The notes under the pieces: model-generated
Database searches by the model: none
Seen by the model: the letters and a program-made list of their open reading frames with translations, nothing else
Told to the model about the DNA's origin: nothing
Made by a program: the position numbers and the translations under genes
Shown here: in pieces, positions 53,460 to 64,000 of the stretch
How positions within the stretch are numbered: the first letter of the stretch is position 1
Layout of the letters: every line of letters begins with the position of its first letter
DNA from: Meconema thalassinum
Taxonomy: Eukaryota; Arthropoda; Insecta; Orthoptera; Tettigoniidae
Direction of reading: 5' to 3'
DNA: 64,000 nucleotides
Assembly: GCA_946902985.2 (NCBI GenBank)
Contig: OX336390.1
Location: forward strand, 525,158,861-525,222,860

Positions 53460-54174
53460 ATTTGAATGCCCTTTGCAAGAGGTTCCCATTCCCTAATTAT
53501 CTTCTCCAGAACAATATTTAGGAGGATTGGGGATAGTCCATCCCCCTGTCAGACTCCAGTATTGATTTCGAAGGACTCTGATATTTCGCCCATGAATTTC
53601 ACTTTGGATATTGTTCCCGTAAGTGTCTGTTCTATGATTTTGCGTGTCTTACGATCGATCCCAAATTCTTCCGTGATTTTAAAGAGGGTGTCGCGGTCAA
53701 CAGAGTCGTATGCTTTTCGGAAGTCGAAGAATCAATCACGGTATTTCTACCTATACATTTCCTCATTTGTAAGATCGTCTTTAGGCTCCAGATCTGTTCA
53801 GCACACGATCGCCCTTTCCTGAATCCTGCCTGTTAGTCACCAATGAGAGGATTCATTTGTGGTTCTAACCTGTTCAAAAGTTCTCTGGAAAGGATTTTAT
53901 TAGCAACCGGGAGCAGGGAGATTCCTCTATAATTGTCGATGTCCGTCTTGTCACCCCTTTTGTGCAACGGGTAAATCAGAACGCATTTCCAGTCATGTGG
54001 TAATTGCTCCGTTGTCCAAATATCTGAAATTATGGAGTGGAGTTTCCGCGTCAGTGTGGGATCATTCAGTTTCCAGAGTTCAGCAATGATCCCATCTTCC
54101 CCAGGTGCATTGTTGTTTTTGAGTTGTCGGATAATCTCCGTAATTTCTTCAATGTCGGGGGCTTGCGAGTCCAA
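53460..54174 (-). pseudogene. LINE reverse-transcriptase fragment (fingers and palm start)
   Basis: Minus-strand frame with APGEDGI, WK..LIYPLHKRGD, NYRGISLLPVANKI and LLNRLEP, the conserved N-terminal blocks of non-LTR RT; further down, in frames broken by stops, QAGFRKGRSC and QGDGLSPILLNIVLE. It stops about 30 residues before where FADD would be, at the 3' end of the HINE-A element. Together with 25150-26075 it covers complementary halves of what looks like one LINE family. Confidence 0.7.
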
Positions 54175-54216
54175 GTGTATACATTATTATTCATATTATT
54201 CATATTATTCATCATC

Positions 54217-54219
54217 ATA

Positions 54220-54287
<68 letters not shown>
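54217..54287. repeat. (ATT)n microsatellite
   Basis: Long near-perfect ATT run. Confidence 0.95.
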
Positions 54288-54291
<4 letters not shown>

Positions 54292-55228
54292 AAGTGTTCT
54301 GTTTATGACCTAGGTAACTATTGACGATTTGTTATTGAGCCTGGTAACAAGCGGCAAACTGATTATGAATTGCTTGTTCTGATATTGTATTTTGTAAGTG
54401 ATTGGAAATAAATAGAAGCAGAACCTTAATGTTGACAGTCATGGAGTGTTTCTTGTTGCTATTGTAAAATGTAAGTGGTTGGAAATCGTAAGAAGAAATA
54501 AATATAATTCAATATGATGAACGTAATGAGAAAGTACGTATTTTGACTGTCGCGCTGCGGAGTCTCAACTTACTATTGCACGGCATGACTTCGACTTGCA
54601 TAGTCTCTTCTATTTAAAATTGGTTATCGGTGTTTTGATCCACTCAAATTTATGTCTCTGACCTAGAGAAAGAGGAACTCTTCCTTTTACTTTTATTTTG
54701 GAGACAGTGTGTGTTTCCTGCCGCCAGAGCTAGTTACAGTATGATATGAACTTTTGTTACTTATAAAATTTGCCTACAGTATATCCTACATGCACCAGCA
54801 TTCTCACATGTATGATAACACACACAAACAAATGCTAGGGCTACTTGTTAATAAATACATTTTAATATTGTCTTAGGGAAAATCAAACCTCATGTTCATA
54901 TGATTTATTGATGTGTGTAGGCCTATCTACAGTATTCGAGTATAAAAAGTAATAAACATTTACTGTGCCCAACAATTGCGTCCAACGTTCATAAGAAAAA
55001 TATTTTACTACTTAAATACATGAAACACGTATCTTAAATAAAAAGGAAAAACTCCCAATTCTCTCCTTGTTGGTGGTGCACCAGTAATACGCACCATTTC
55101 AAAAACACTTTATTTCCTCCTCATTCGGCAGGTCAGTGACTTCACTTACGAAGTTCCAAAACAAAAGAAAATATGTACGATCCCCTCAGGGTCTTTGTAT
55201 ACAGCAGATTTACGGGTTCTCTACACAT
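54288..55228. other. Non-coding spacer
   Basis: AT-rich with no supported gene; TGTAAGTG(A/G)TTGGAAAT occurs twice (about 54392 and 54470). Confidence 0.4.
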
Positions 55229-55592
55229 GGCAATACTACTATATCCTATTGTTATCAGTACTACGCATGTAATAGACATGTTGACTTTGAACTGGGAGCA
55301 CTTGGCAATACTACCATAGCCTATTGTTATCCGTAGTACTCATGTAACAGAGCTGTTGACATTGAACTGAGAGCACTTGGCAATACTACCATAGCCTACT
55401 GGTATCAGTACTACGCATGTAATAGTCTGGTTGACTTTGAACTGGAAGGACTTGGCAATACTACCATAGCCTACTGTTATCCGTACTACGCATGTAATAG
55501 ACCTGTTGACATTGAACTGAGAGCACTTGGCAATACTACCATAGCCTACTGGTATCAGTACCACACATGTAATAGACACTGGATTCGCCACT
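55229..55592 (+). repeat. 75-bp tandem array, about 5 copies
   Basis: Units start GGCAATACTACCATAGCCTA at about 55229, 55304, 55379, 55454 and 55529 with few differences. Open frames here are a by-product of the 75-bp (multiple of three) period. Confidence 0.9.
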
Positions 55593-56324
55593 TAAGAATG
55601 AGCCTGGTCGACAGGAAAGAGCCGGTTGGAAATGATAATCAGAGGTTCGCGCTGCACCGGAAGTAAAATATCATGGATATGCGTGACATGAATTGGGATC
55701 GATAATATTACCTTGACCGCACATTAATATCTGGCACTACACGTGCAGTAGTTATTGATATAGGCTACTATCTAATTCAGTAATTGTGATATTATTTTTA
55801 AGACTAAAATCAGGTGCGTAATCAAAGGAGGGCTGATGGGGCTGCAGCAATTGAGACTTAATAATCAATCAGTGTTCATATTTGGCGTTATTTAAACGTA
55901 ATTGGTTGGTTGTATCGAAGGAAATAGGCCACTCAGCTACAAAAGCCTACTCGCAAGAATATTTTCTCCTATTTTATACAACTTCTTTACGTCAGGAATG
56001 GATATACGACCAATCGGACACCTGATATTCGAGTCTCGATTATTGCATAAATCTGAGTGTGGTTTCTTTCAATGTTTTCACGTTACAGGTGCTCTATTTC
56101 AAATATTTTCGGAGCATCTACTCCTGTATGGTTAAATACACAGCTACTATAGCATACTTTGGCTGTCGCCGCCAATCTCTATTATAAATGCACACACTAG
56201 TGCAGACATTACAATGACTCAGGTTATCTGACAAATTTTATACTAACCCAAGTACACGGGGCTAAATGAACACACTGTCACAAAGCCCCTAAATAATCAA
56301 CAGCAATAATAACATATTTCATCA
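55593..56324. other. Non-coding, with a module III repeat
   Basis: 56185-56300 matches the module at 20770, 21620 and 56705 (ACACTAGTGCAGAC..., CACGGGGCTAAATGA, AAGCCCCTAAA). Nothing else recognised. Confidence 0.4.
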
Positions 56325-56825
56325 GGCGGCTTCGGTGGCGTAGTTGATAGCATGCTGAGCTTCTATGTCCAAGATCGCAGGTTCAAACCCGGCCGAAGTC
56401 ATCGGATTTTTTAAGAGCGTTAATAATCCCTCAGTATGCCTTCCTTCGGAGGGGAAGTCAAGCCGGCGGTCCCATGTCAGAGATGTATGGCATGTAAAAG
56501 AGCCTTCCACTAATTAAACTTGTGTGAAGCTAAATTATAGATTAGATTTGACTAACGCTCTTAGTTTCCAACGTTCGTCGCCAGGAGCCAAGTGCGGTGG
56601 CACCTAGTAACCAAGTTCAGAACTAGTAGTCGTTGACGGTGGCATTTGGTAACAAAAGTAGGAACTACTTGAAAATTGAATGTCTGCAGTCCTTACTTGA
56701 ATTAAAAACAGATACACACACTAATACAGCCAACACAATTAACACCGGTTATCAGACAGATTCTACACACACCCAAAGTACACGGGGCTACATGACCGAG
56801 TTGTCGCAGCCCCTAAACTGAGGAA
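56325..56825 (+). mobile_element. tRNA-derived SINE (family I) plus module III, most complete copy
   Basis: GGCTTCGGTGGCGTAGTTGA (box A-like), box B GGTTCAAACCCGG, body CCTTCCTTCGGAGGGGAAG, GCATGTAAAAGAGCCTTCC, GTAGGAACTACTTGAAA, then the module ending GCAGCCCCTAAAC at about 56820. Confidence 0.75.
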
Positions 56826-57593
56826 CCAACATATTTCATCAGACAAATTGGATACAGTAATTTACTTTCAAAGCTATTCGTATTATTTTTTTTCTGTCAT
56901 AATTAACATAAGTTACTGTTCCGTTATATTTAAATACTAATGGACATTTTGTTTCATTGTATGTTCCACATTATATAACGTGTTAAAAAAAAGACGTTTG
57001 GTAAGCAGAATTGATTTCACGTATTAGTGAATGAAATTTAAATTATTTTCAGTCGGTCAACACTATTGTAATGGGCGTTATTCCCTAAACGTGAAAGAAA
57101 TTACATAAGATTAATTATTACATTTGGATGACTAGTTCCGATCGTCAAGCGATCTTTTAAACTCGGGCTATTAATCTATGCCTACGAATGTAACTTATGG
57201 GTTAAGGGAGAACATAGAATAGCAGCGTAAGTAGCTAAAACTATAACTATTATAATATTATAACTGTGCTTGTCATAAATCTTGTACAACAATTATATAC
57301 ATTCTAAGGAATCACATACATCTTGCTATTAGAAGCAAAGTTTAAAATTTTCAAAATTCAAATCGTAACTATTTTTATCCAATATTTCAAAATTTGGTCC
57401 TTGCTTTGTGCTGAATTTCAGATCTTCCCTCATATCTCCTGTGTTTATAGGGAGTTTTGGACGTTTCTTTTTTACGAAGTGAGAGGTAATTCTGCATCTA
57501 CAAAATGAAACTCACTCATTTCCACATTATTACTTGATTAAGCGTTATTATTTCATTTGTAATCTTGGCAGTCTCAAATGAACATAACACCCA
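56826..57593. other. Non-coding spacer
   Basis: AT-rich; nothing recognised. Confidence 0.4.
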
Positions 57594-57967
57594 GCAATTT
57601 TTCTAGGTTTGTGCCGTGTCTTATGTGGGGTTTCACCTGGGACACCAAGCTGGCTCTTCAACGGGCTCTTGAGTTTTAATTCACTGGCCGTGAAATCCAA
57701 TATACCATCTTTTTGGAAGCCTTCATAGGGAGACGAAGGCTGCTTGAGCTTTTAGCTCTCGCAGTGAAGAGGAGCAGGTGCGCTTCATAAAAAGGGAAGT
57801 AGCGCGCAGTTCGCTACTCTTGTGAGAGTCTGGGCGTGGACACCCAAGAGCCCGCTGATGAGCCTACTTGATGTCCTAGGCGAAACCCCACACAAGACAG
57901 GGCACAAACCTAGAAAAATTGTTGAGTTTTAATTCACCGGCCGTGAAAGCCAATATACCATCTTTTT
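57594..57967. mobile_element. Foldback/MITE-like element with ~80-bp inverted arms
   Basis: Arm 57594-57675 (CAATTTTTCTAGGTTTGTGC..., GTGGGGTTTC) pairs with 57846-57923. A 46-bp direct repeat (TTGAGTTTTAATTCAC..GGCC...) lies inside at 57669-57714 and again just outside the right arm at 57922-57967. No coding capacity. Confidence 0.55.
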
Positions 57968-58916
57968 CAAATAAATATGTTTAACGGTTTATAGAAAGTG
58001 TAATGAAAGCCACAAATATTTAAGCAGACTTAAGTGCGATCAATTCTACTTACAACCTAAGTTGTATCCAATAAAATAGTAACGAATGGAGCACTTTTAA
58101 ATTTGTGGACAAATTATCTCATAAGTGTCTTGGATAGTAGTGATATTAATTCATTTTGCACCATAGGACTGAATTGTTTCATTTTGCTTCGCTAATTGTC
58201 AATATGAACCTTTAGCACCGGATCATATCGAGCAAGCAATTCAATAACACTCAGAAGATTTTCTCTTTTATGAGAAGTCTCTTTTTCATTATAACCGTGG
58301 AATGGTAGATATGTTGCAGCAGGCTTGTTTAAAAGTTACACTCAATATCCTAGATAATTACGTAATTCTTATTGTTTTCCAATTATGTTTTAAGTGTACT
58401 GTATGAGCATTCATACAATATTACAACGTGATTTATTTCAATTTAAGATATGTTGATTCTCTTTGTAGAATAATCCTGAATAATTACCACTCAACATAGG
58501 CCTATTGTAGAGAACATCCCAAGAAGCACACCCAACGCATAAATATTAGAAGAACATTTACATTTGGTTTTAACGAATAGGCTAACTTAATTAATATACC
58601 TTTTAGTTGTAAACATTACAAATTCTATTTGATTTTAAATCTTGAGAGCAACACAACACTTTTATTAGTGTTTTAGAAAATAATTTATATTTCTTGGTTA
58701 AATAACTTTGTGACACATCTGGTTTCGATAGTATTGGAATTCAACATAGTTTCAATTACTCGCAACTTTACATTTTAACAGTTTCTTCCGACAACTTGTT
58801 AGGATTGCTGATGATGATCACACTGAGTTCTAAACTAAACCTAGTCTATTTAACAATTTATAATAATACATTGTGGGGTTTGAGCCATTTTTCAGTGTTG
58901 CCTTAGTAAACAAACG
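57968..58916. other. Non-coding spacer
   Basis: AT-rich; nothing recognised. Confidence 0.4.
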
Positions 58917-58992
58917 TTTGGTGCTTTTCAGTATGTCAACACGAATGTACCCAAAAGAGAACATTCGTGTTGACCGACTGAAAAGCACCAAA
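58917..58992. repeat. Compact hairpin, 32-bp stem, 12-base loop
   Basis: Left stem 58917-58948, loop 58949-58960, right stem 58961-58992; 30 of 32 positions pair, with two adjacent mismatches near the middle. Confidence 0.8.
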
Positions 58993-59170
58993 CCTTGGTT
59001 ATAACAATACATTTATTGACTATTGGTGGCTTTATTTAATAGCATTTAGATTTCAATTAAATGTTGTCAATAAAGACCAATTTGTTACAGATATTGTTAA
59101 TTTCATATCTATAGCCTACATAGCCTACTAATTTTAGATTAAATGACAATAAAAAGATTATTAATGATAA

Positions 59171-60597
59171 AAACAAGATATTCAGGAAAGAACATATAAC
59201 CTACTTCCTCCCAAATGTACGGGCATACTTATAACTCTTTGCCCTTATCACCTCCTAATTTCTTCCAATTCAAAGTGCAAATTGGCACACTGGATTTGAG
59301 CAGTGGCGTTCAAACCATAGTTTATAATTTACCCTAGCATTTTGCAATTTCATCAGCAAACACTCCAAACAATGTAGGTAATCAGTATATTAACACCGAC
59401 TACTTACAATAATTGAAACTTCGTTGCTCTAAACGTATCACTGGGAGAAACATAATATACCTATTACACAGCTAATTTGTAATCGCGCCTATTCTTGGGA
59501 ATGTGTGTGCTCTATCGGCAACAAGAAGAAACTTTTCAATTATACCGTAGGCATGGGTTCACTAACTGGCCGGTATAGAGCGCAGCTCGCATCTAGAAGG
59601 CTGTGTTTAGCTCTTGCATAGTTCAACTGATTGCTAATAAATGCCACTCCGGTGGAAAATGTTGCTTTAATTAAATACATATTTTCCATTGCAAAATGCA
59701 GCATGTAACTCTTTATTTTATAACGTCTCAGTACTAAAGAAACAATAAATATAAAAAATCAAGGAAAAAGAAAATCAACTCTGATAGGATTTGATCCTCG
59801 GCCAGCCGGGTGAAAGACCAAAGCCCTAACCACACAGCCAATCGTGCACACGCAACTCAAGCGCTATCAATCAATTTACATACAACGCTTTAGCAAATAA
59901 TGGCTTGGACTAAACGATTTCGTCACTGGAGTATATTTCAAACCGAGTTCATTTCAAATAAAGTTCATATTATTTCTAACAGTAGGCTATATTGCATGCA
60001 ACATGCTCAAATTAGTGAAATATAGGTCAGAACGAGAGATCAGCTGCCATCTTGTCAAATAACCGGGACGACTCAGCTTTTTAAAGTCACTTCTACACTA
60101 TAATATTACAATATAAACTTTCAATTTTGAACGGGTCACGTCCTTTAGAAGAGTTTAAACGATTATCGGTTCGATAATCGGATCTGGTGGGTGCCATGGA
60201 TTATGGATTATAAAGTTTGCATAATTTATACGTCCGCCGTCCTGATGTGGTACGGTTGATGACCTTGTAGTTTGGGCACAAGACGCGTATCATATGAACG
60301 TATGTTTTTACTAAATTTGGTAAAAATCCGATAATTAGTTTGGTCGTAATGCATTATTAAGTTTTGACCATTTGAGTGGCCGCCGTTAAGTTTTGGTAAA
60401 GATGTCGGCAATATAAAACATGACACTGAGGTGCCCTTTGCCAGTGCCACCTCTATACCAAATTTAGTTCAATTCGGTTTCACCGTGTTCGAATTGATAG
60501 GGGGGGGGGGGGCAGACATTCAGAGTACAGACTCACACACAGACACACAATTTTTGGCCCTGTGTTGATCTTTCTGCAAAAATCGAAAGTAGGCTAC
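59171..60597 (-). mobile_element. HINE-like repeat, family A, minus strand
   Basis: On the minus strand: TAGCCTACTTTCGATTTTTGC at 60597, a decayed GT tract, CAATTCGAACACGGTGAAAC near 60485, one unit with YY1-like cores, then text paralleling 22700-23150 (including a tRNA-like GGTTAGGGCTTTGGTC ... GGATCAAATCC near 59780-59840), and the 3' end GGCAAAGAGTTATAAG ... GTTCTTTCCTGAATATCTTGTT at about 59171-59260. Confidence 0.55.
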
Positions 60598-61149
60598 TAT
60601 CGCCCTTTTACAAAATTTCGAAAGACTGTACACATTTTATACATTTTCTTTTAATTCCTTCTCATTTGTTTAAGGTAAATCCGGTACAGACGCCGCGGCG
60701 GTACAGCGCCGCATACACTGTAGCCATAAGTTCCCATAGTAGCAGCTAGATGGCAGTGTGTAAGCTATTTCTTTATCAAAGTAATAACCACTATCTGCGG
60801 GTATGGTGAAAGTTGCTCGCATATTACGCAAATTTTAGTCGATAACGTGAGGTGAGAGCATTTTTCTTTTAGACAAAGTATTTCCTCATGTTCATTTATT
60901 GTAGGTTATATTACGTTGGTTTCAAATGCTTAAATCAGCCGTTTTTAGTACGGAATATGTCTTTTCGTTACTGTAGAGCAAGCTTATTTTCGACCATGTT
61001 AGCCTTGAGGTACAACAACAGGAGTGTGCAGCGTTTCTACCTAACGTTTGGGAGAGTTGCCACACACCAATCTGCAAGAGATGCCTCATTGATATATTTT
61101 AAAAGCGATCTGGAAACATTTAAACAATTCAGAGGTTACCGGCATTCTA
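60598..61149. other. Non-coding spacer
   Basis: Contains a GC-rich GACGCCGCGGCGGTACAGC patch at about 60688; no supported gene. An open frame at 60888-61202 runs into the mariner terminal repeat and is not credible. Confidence 0.35.
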
Positions 61150-61151
61150 TA

Positions 61152-61965
61152 AGGTGCGTTCAAAAAGTAACGAGCCGGAGGCTGGAATGCGCAAACCGGT
61201 GACGACATCGGCTAATCGTGGCGTGCGTAACGAGGTGTATTTCCGACCAGAGCGTGGAAGGTCACAGCCCGTCGCTAGAGGGAACGCATAACGTCACGTG
61301 GCGATACAAAGCGAGCAGCAGAATGCATCAATCGTCCAACCAAGACCAAGACAGTGGGCCATTCGACATTCTTCCTGGTGTGGTTGAAGACTGTGGGGCA
61401 CCCATTGGGCACACACTTTCCGCAAGTGCAGTCATTCCTTCATGATGATGTGCACACTTCCGACGTTCAATCCGACCACGGCGGCTATGGCGTTCACTAT
61501 CACTCGGCGGTCCTGGGTAATGAGTGCATCAACCAGCTGGACGTTGTCATCGGTAATGCAGGGGGGTGCCCCAGACCGGGCATCATCGACTAACGACACC
61601 CGTCCTTGTGCCACGCCTTGACCCTTGCAAGGGACATGCAGTGTTCGCCGTACACATGTGACATTCGGCGATGAATGTCCGTTCCACCTACTCCTTTCGC
61701 TGTCAGAAACCGAACAACACCTCTTTGCTCTTCGTTTGATGCCTCCATGTCACTGTTTGCAATGCGTCTGGCAGCTTTGGACGATTGATGCATGCTGCTG
61801 CTCGCTTTGTATCGTCACGTGACGTGCACGCGTGCCCTCTAGCGACGGGCTGTGACCTTCCACGCTCTGGTCGGAACCACACCTCATTACACACGCCACG
61901 ATTAGCCGATGTCGTCACCGGTTTGCGCATTACAGCCTCCGGCTCGTTACATTTTGAACGCACCT
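61152..61965 (-). mobile_element. Internally deleted mariner-like element
   Basis: 814 bp with TA duplications (61150-61151 and 61966-61967) and unusually long terminal inverted repeats of about 190 bp (61152-61340 and 61777-61965) starting AGGTGCGTTCAAAA. Between them remains only the transposase N-terminal region. Confidence 0.8.
61432..61793 (-). pseudogene. Mariner transposase DNA-binding domain remnant
   Basis: First segment 61590-61793 from ATG at 61793: EEQRGVVRFLTAKGVGGTDI...MSHVYGEHCMS matches the first helix-turn-helix of mariner transposases. A frameshift follows; the second segment (61432-61614) has GRVSLVDDARSG and DRRVIVNAIAAVVGLNVGSVH, the second helix-turn-helix. A WVPHSL-like trace (between 61340 and 61432) then runs into the terminal repeat. 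The DD(D/E) catalytic domain is missing, so it cannot transpose by itself. Confidence 0.75.
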
Positions 61966-61967
61966 TA

Positions 61968-62286
61968 TATTCTAGTATTTAATTATCCTATGATTCTTAT
62001 GATTTATGATTTTACCATAACAGAGGATTCTAATTATATTAGTTGCAACTAAATAACCAATGCATTTCTTGCGCATTCATAACAATACCTCGTAACACGT
62101 ATTTCCAATGTTTTCATTCCATTATTTCTCTACCCCGGAAATAGGCTACATACCAAACTACCAGTTATAACCAAATTATTTCAACTTAGGCTATATATTT
62201 TCACATCCACATCTCTTCTACTCCACGCTGTTTTTATCAAGACTTTTTCATGTATTTTTAACACATTTTGTAACAAATCTGATTTC
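61968..62286. other. Non-coding spacer
   Basis: AT-rich; nothing recognised. Confidence 0.4.
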
Positions 62287-63818
62287 TTTTTAGCCTATTT
62301 TCATCTATGAAAAAATAGGCTTATGAGATCACCTTTTGTCCGTGTGTCTGTCTGTGTGTGCGTGTGTGATGATGATGATGATGTGTGTCCCCCTAATAAC
62401 TTCTAAATGGCTGGTGCGATTTCAATGAAACTCGGTAAGCTAATAGCACTATTTTGGACGACCCCGACCGTGCCCTTCAAATTTTGTTACGTCTCACCAA
62501 CCCAACATGGTGGCTGTGCGAAATATTTCACCAACATTCTATATCTCCGAAACTATTACCTATATCACCCTGGAATATGTTAAGGTGATTAAGGGAACTA
62601 CTAGAAGTTCACCTATGTGACTTTTGAAAACCTGGTAACTACAAAACCAACATGGTGGCCAAGCGAAGTTGCGACATTTAAATAGACGTTTCTCGCGATT
62701 TAACCAACCAAACGCAATAAAACTTGGTACAGTATATGTTTATACACATTGTAATGCACCGACATCTAACTTCGTTCAATTGTTTACATAACCTCAAGAT
62801 GGCGGCTGTGCGAAATATTTCACCGGCATTCTATATCTCTGAAACTATTAGCGGTATCTCCCTGCAATTTTGTACGGAGATAAAGGGCATTACTGCAAGT
62901 TCATCTATAAGACTTTCAAAAACCGGTTAACTACAAAACGAATATGGCGGCCAAGCAAAGTTAATTTTAAATAGACCTTTCTCGCGATTTAATGATCTAA
63001 ACGCAAAGAAACTTGGTACAGGAAATGTTTATACACATTGTAATGCACTGGTATCTAATTTAGTTCAATTGTTTACATAACCTCAAGATGGCGGCTGTGC
63101 GAATTTTAAAATTAAGTTTTTATTTCTTGTGTCGTAATCATGCGATCAAAGTGAAATTTTGAATAATGAACCTACGCAATAATTTTCCTTTAATGGTACA
63201 TGACTCTATGGCCTATACATATAACAATCCAACATGGCGATCATCCGAAATATTTAAATGGATCTCAATATCTACGAATCTATTACAGCAATCAAACTGA
63301 ATATTTTAATTTTCATGGGGGCTATGATCATAAGTTCACCTATAGGACTTTCAATAACCTGGTGATCGCAAATCCAACATGGCGGTGACGCGAAGTATAA
63401 ATATTGACATGGTCGTTTCTCGCAATGTAACCATCCGAGTGCAGTGACACTTGGTACAGTAAATCCTTATACAAATGTTAATCCACTAGCATCAATTTTT
63501 TTAAAATTGTTTCCATAACCACAAGATGGCAGCTGTGCGAAATTTTAAAATCTCGTTTTTACTTCTTGTGTCCTAATTATGCGATTGAAGTTTGAATCTA
63601 CTACACGTACACAATAATCTTCATGTAACAGTACATAACTCTAAGACCTACATATATATAAATTCCAACAAGGTGACTATCCAAAATATTTATTCGGTTC
63701 TCAATATCTACGAATCTATTACAGCAATCAAACTGAAATTTTGTATGTTGATAGAGACAATTAACATAAGTAGGATATATGAAAATAGGCTGTATAGTTC
63801 TTCACGGAACTACTTGTT
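62287..63818 (+). mobile_element. HINE-like repeat, family B, copy 2 (full length)
   Basis: Collinear with 16298-17822: TTTTTAGCCTATTTTC, complement AAAATAGGCTTATGAGATC, short microsatellite including GAT repeats (62366-62384), units with ATGGCGGC-like cores, and the end AGGCTGTATAGTTC-loop-GAACTACTTGTT at 63787-63818. Confidence 0.6.
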
Positions 63819-64000
63819 GTTGTTTTTTTTTTTTTTTTTTTCAAATTTTAATTTGTGAGCTTTTGGAACAAGAATATTTTTATAATCATCTGTTATGGCA
63901 ACATTATTAAGTGTTTGCACATTAACATAATTACGCTGAGGAAGGTCTCAATGTGACTTAAGCCGGTACGGTTTTAATGTACAACATATATTGACTTATG
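63819..64000. other. Non-coding right edge
   Basis: T-rich run, then nothing recognised. Confidence 0.4.

Noticed and set aside
55229..55592. CRISPR-like array
   Set aside because: Whole 75-bp unit repeats without unique spacers, in a eukaryotic context.

Overview
The window reads as a repeat-rich nuclear genome of an arthropod, most likely an insect. Evidence: canonical GT-AG introns, several tRNA-derived SINE families, Metaviridae (Gypsy) LTR retrotransposons, a mariner relic, AT-rich spacers and short runs of the insect-type telomere unit TTAGG. I found no convincing single-copy host gene; nearly everything with structure is a mobile element or a relic of one. Species cannot be named from the sequence alone.

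Layout. 1-1106: internally deleted Gypsy element E1 entering from the left edge (Gag tail, protease, then integrase C-terminus). 1107-4480: gene-free AT-rich DNA. 4480-6720: two head-to-tail copies of a Helentron/HINE-like repeat (family C). 7143-13990: a tRNA-derived SINE split by a young complete Gypsy element E2 (LTRs 7302-7989 and 13109-13796, GTAT target duplication, gag and pol on the minus strand divided by one in-frame TGA). 14000-26850: SINEs, HINE-like repeats (families A and B), microsatellites and a LINE reverse-transcriptase fragment. 26882-36168: a second LTR element, E3, with 2647-bp LTRs, gag plus an integrase tail only, and a 6-bp ATATAT duplication; E3 and E1 belong to the same broad lineage. 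36597-53450: a family-A HINE-like tandem array (about 293-bp period) split by the most remarkable object here, a 14,360-bp near-perfect palindrome. 53460-54180: LINE fragment. 54300-64000: a 75-bp tandem array, SINEs, a foldback element, a short hairpin, another HINE-A copy (minus strand), a deleted mariner with about 190-bp terminal repeats, and a second HINE-B copy.

The palindrome (38271-52630) consists of two 7165-bp arms around a 30-bp CAA-rich spacer, begins and ends with CAGTAGTGGAGTAAGGCGG, and is flanked by a 4-bp direct repeat, ATCC. Each arm carries the same gene set: a spliced 71-aa lysine-rich protein, a two-BIR plus RING inhibitor-of-apoptosis (IAP) protein, a 93-aa protein of unknown function, and two divergently placed FLYWCH-type zinc-finger genes, followed by a TTGGC minisatellite and TTAGG runs near the centre. 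No transposase is recognisable. I interpret it as a cargo-carrying mobile element (or a hairpin-replicated viral or plasmid-like element) of unassigned class; the IAP would plausibly protect host cells from apoptosis during its activity, which is inference.
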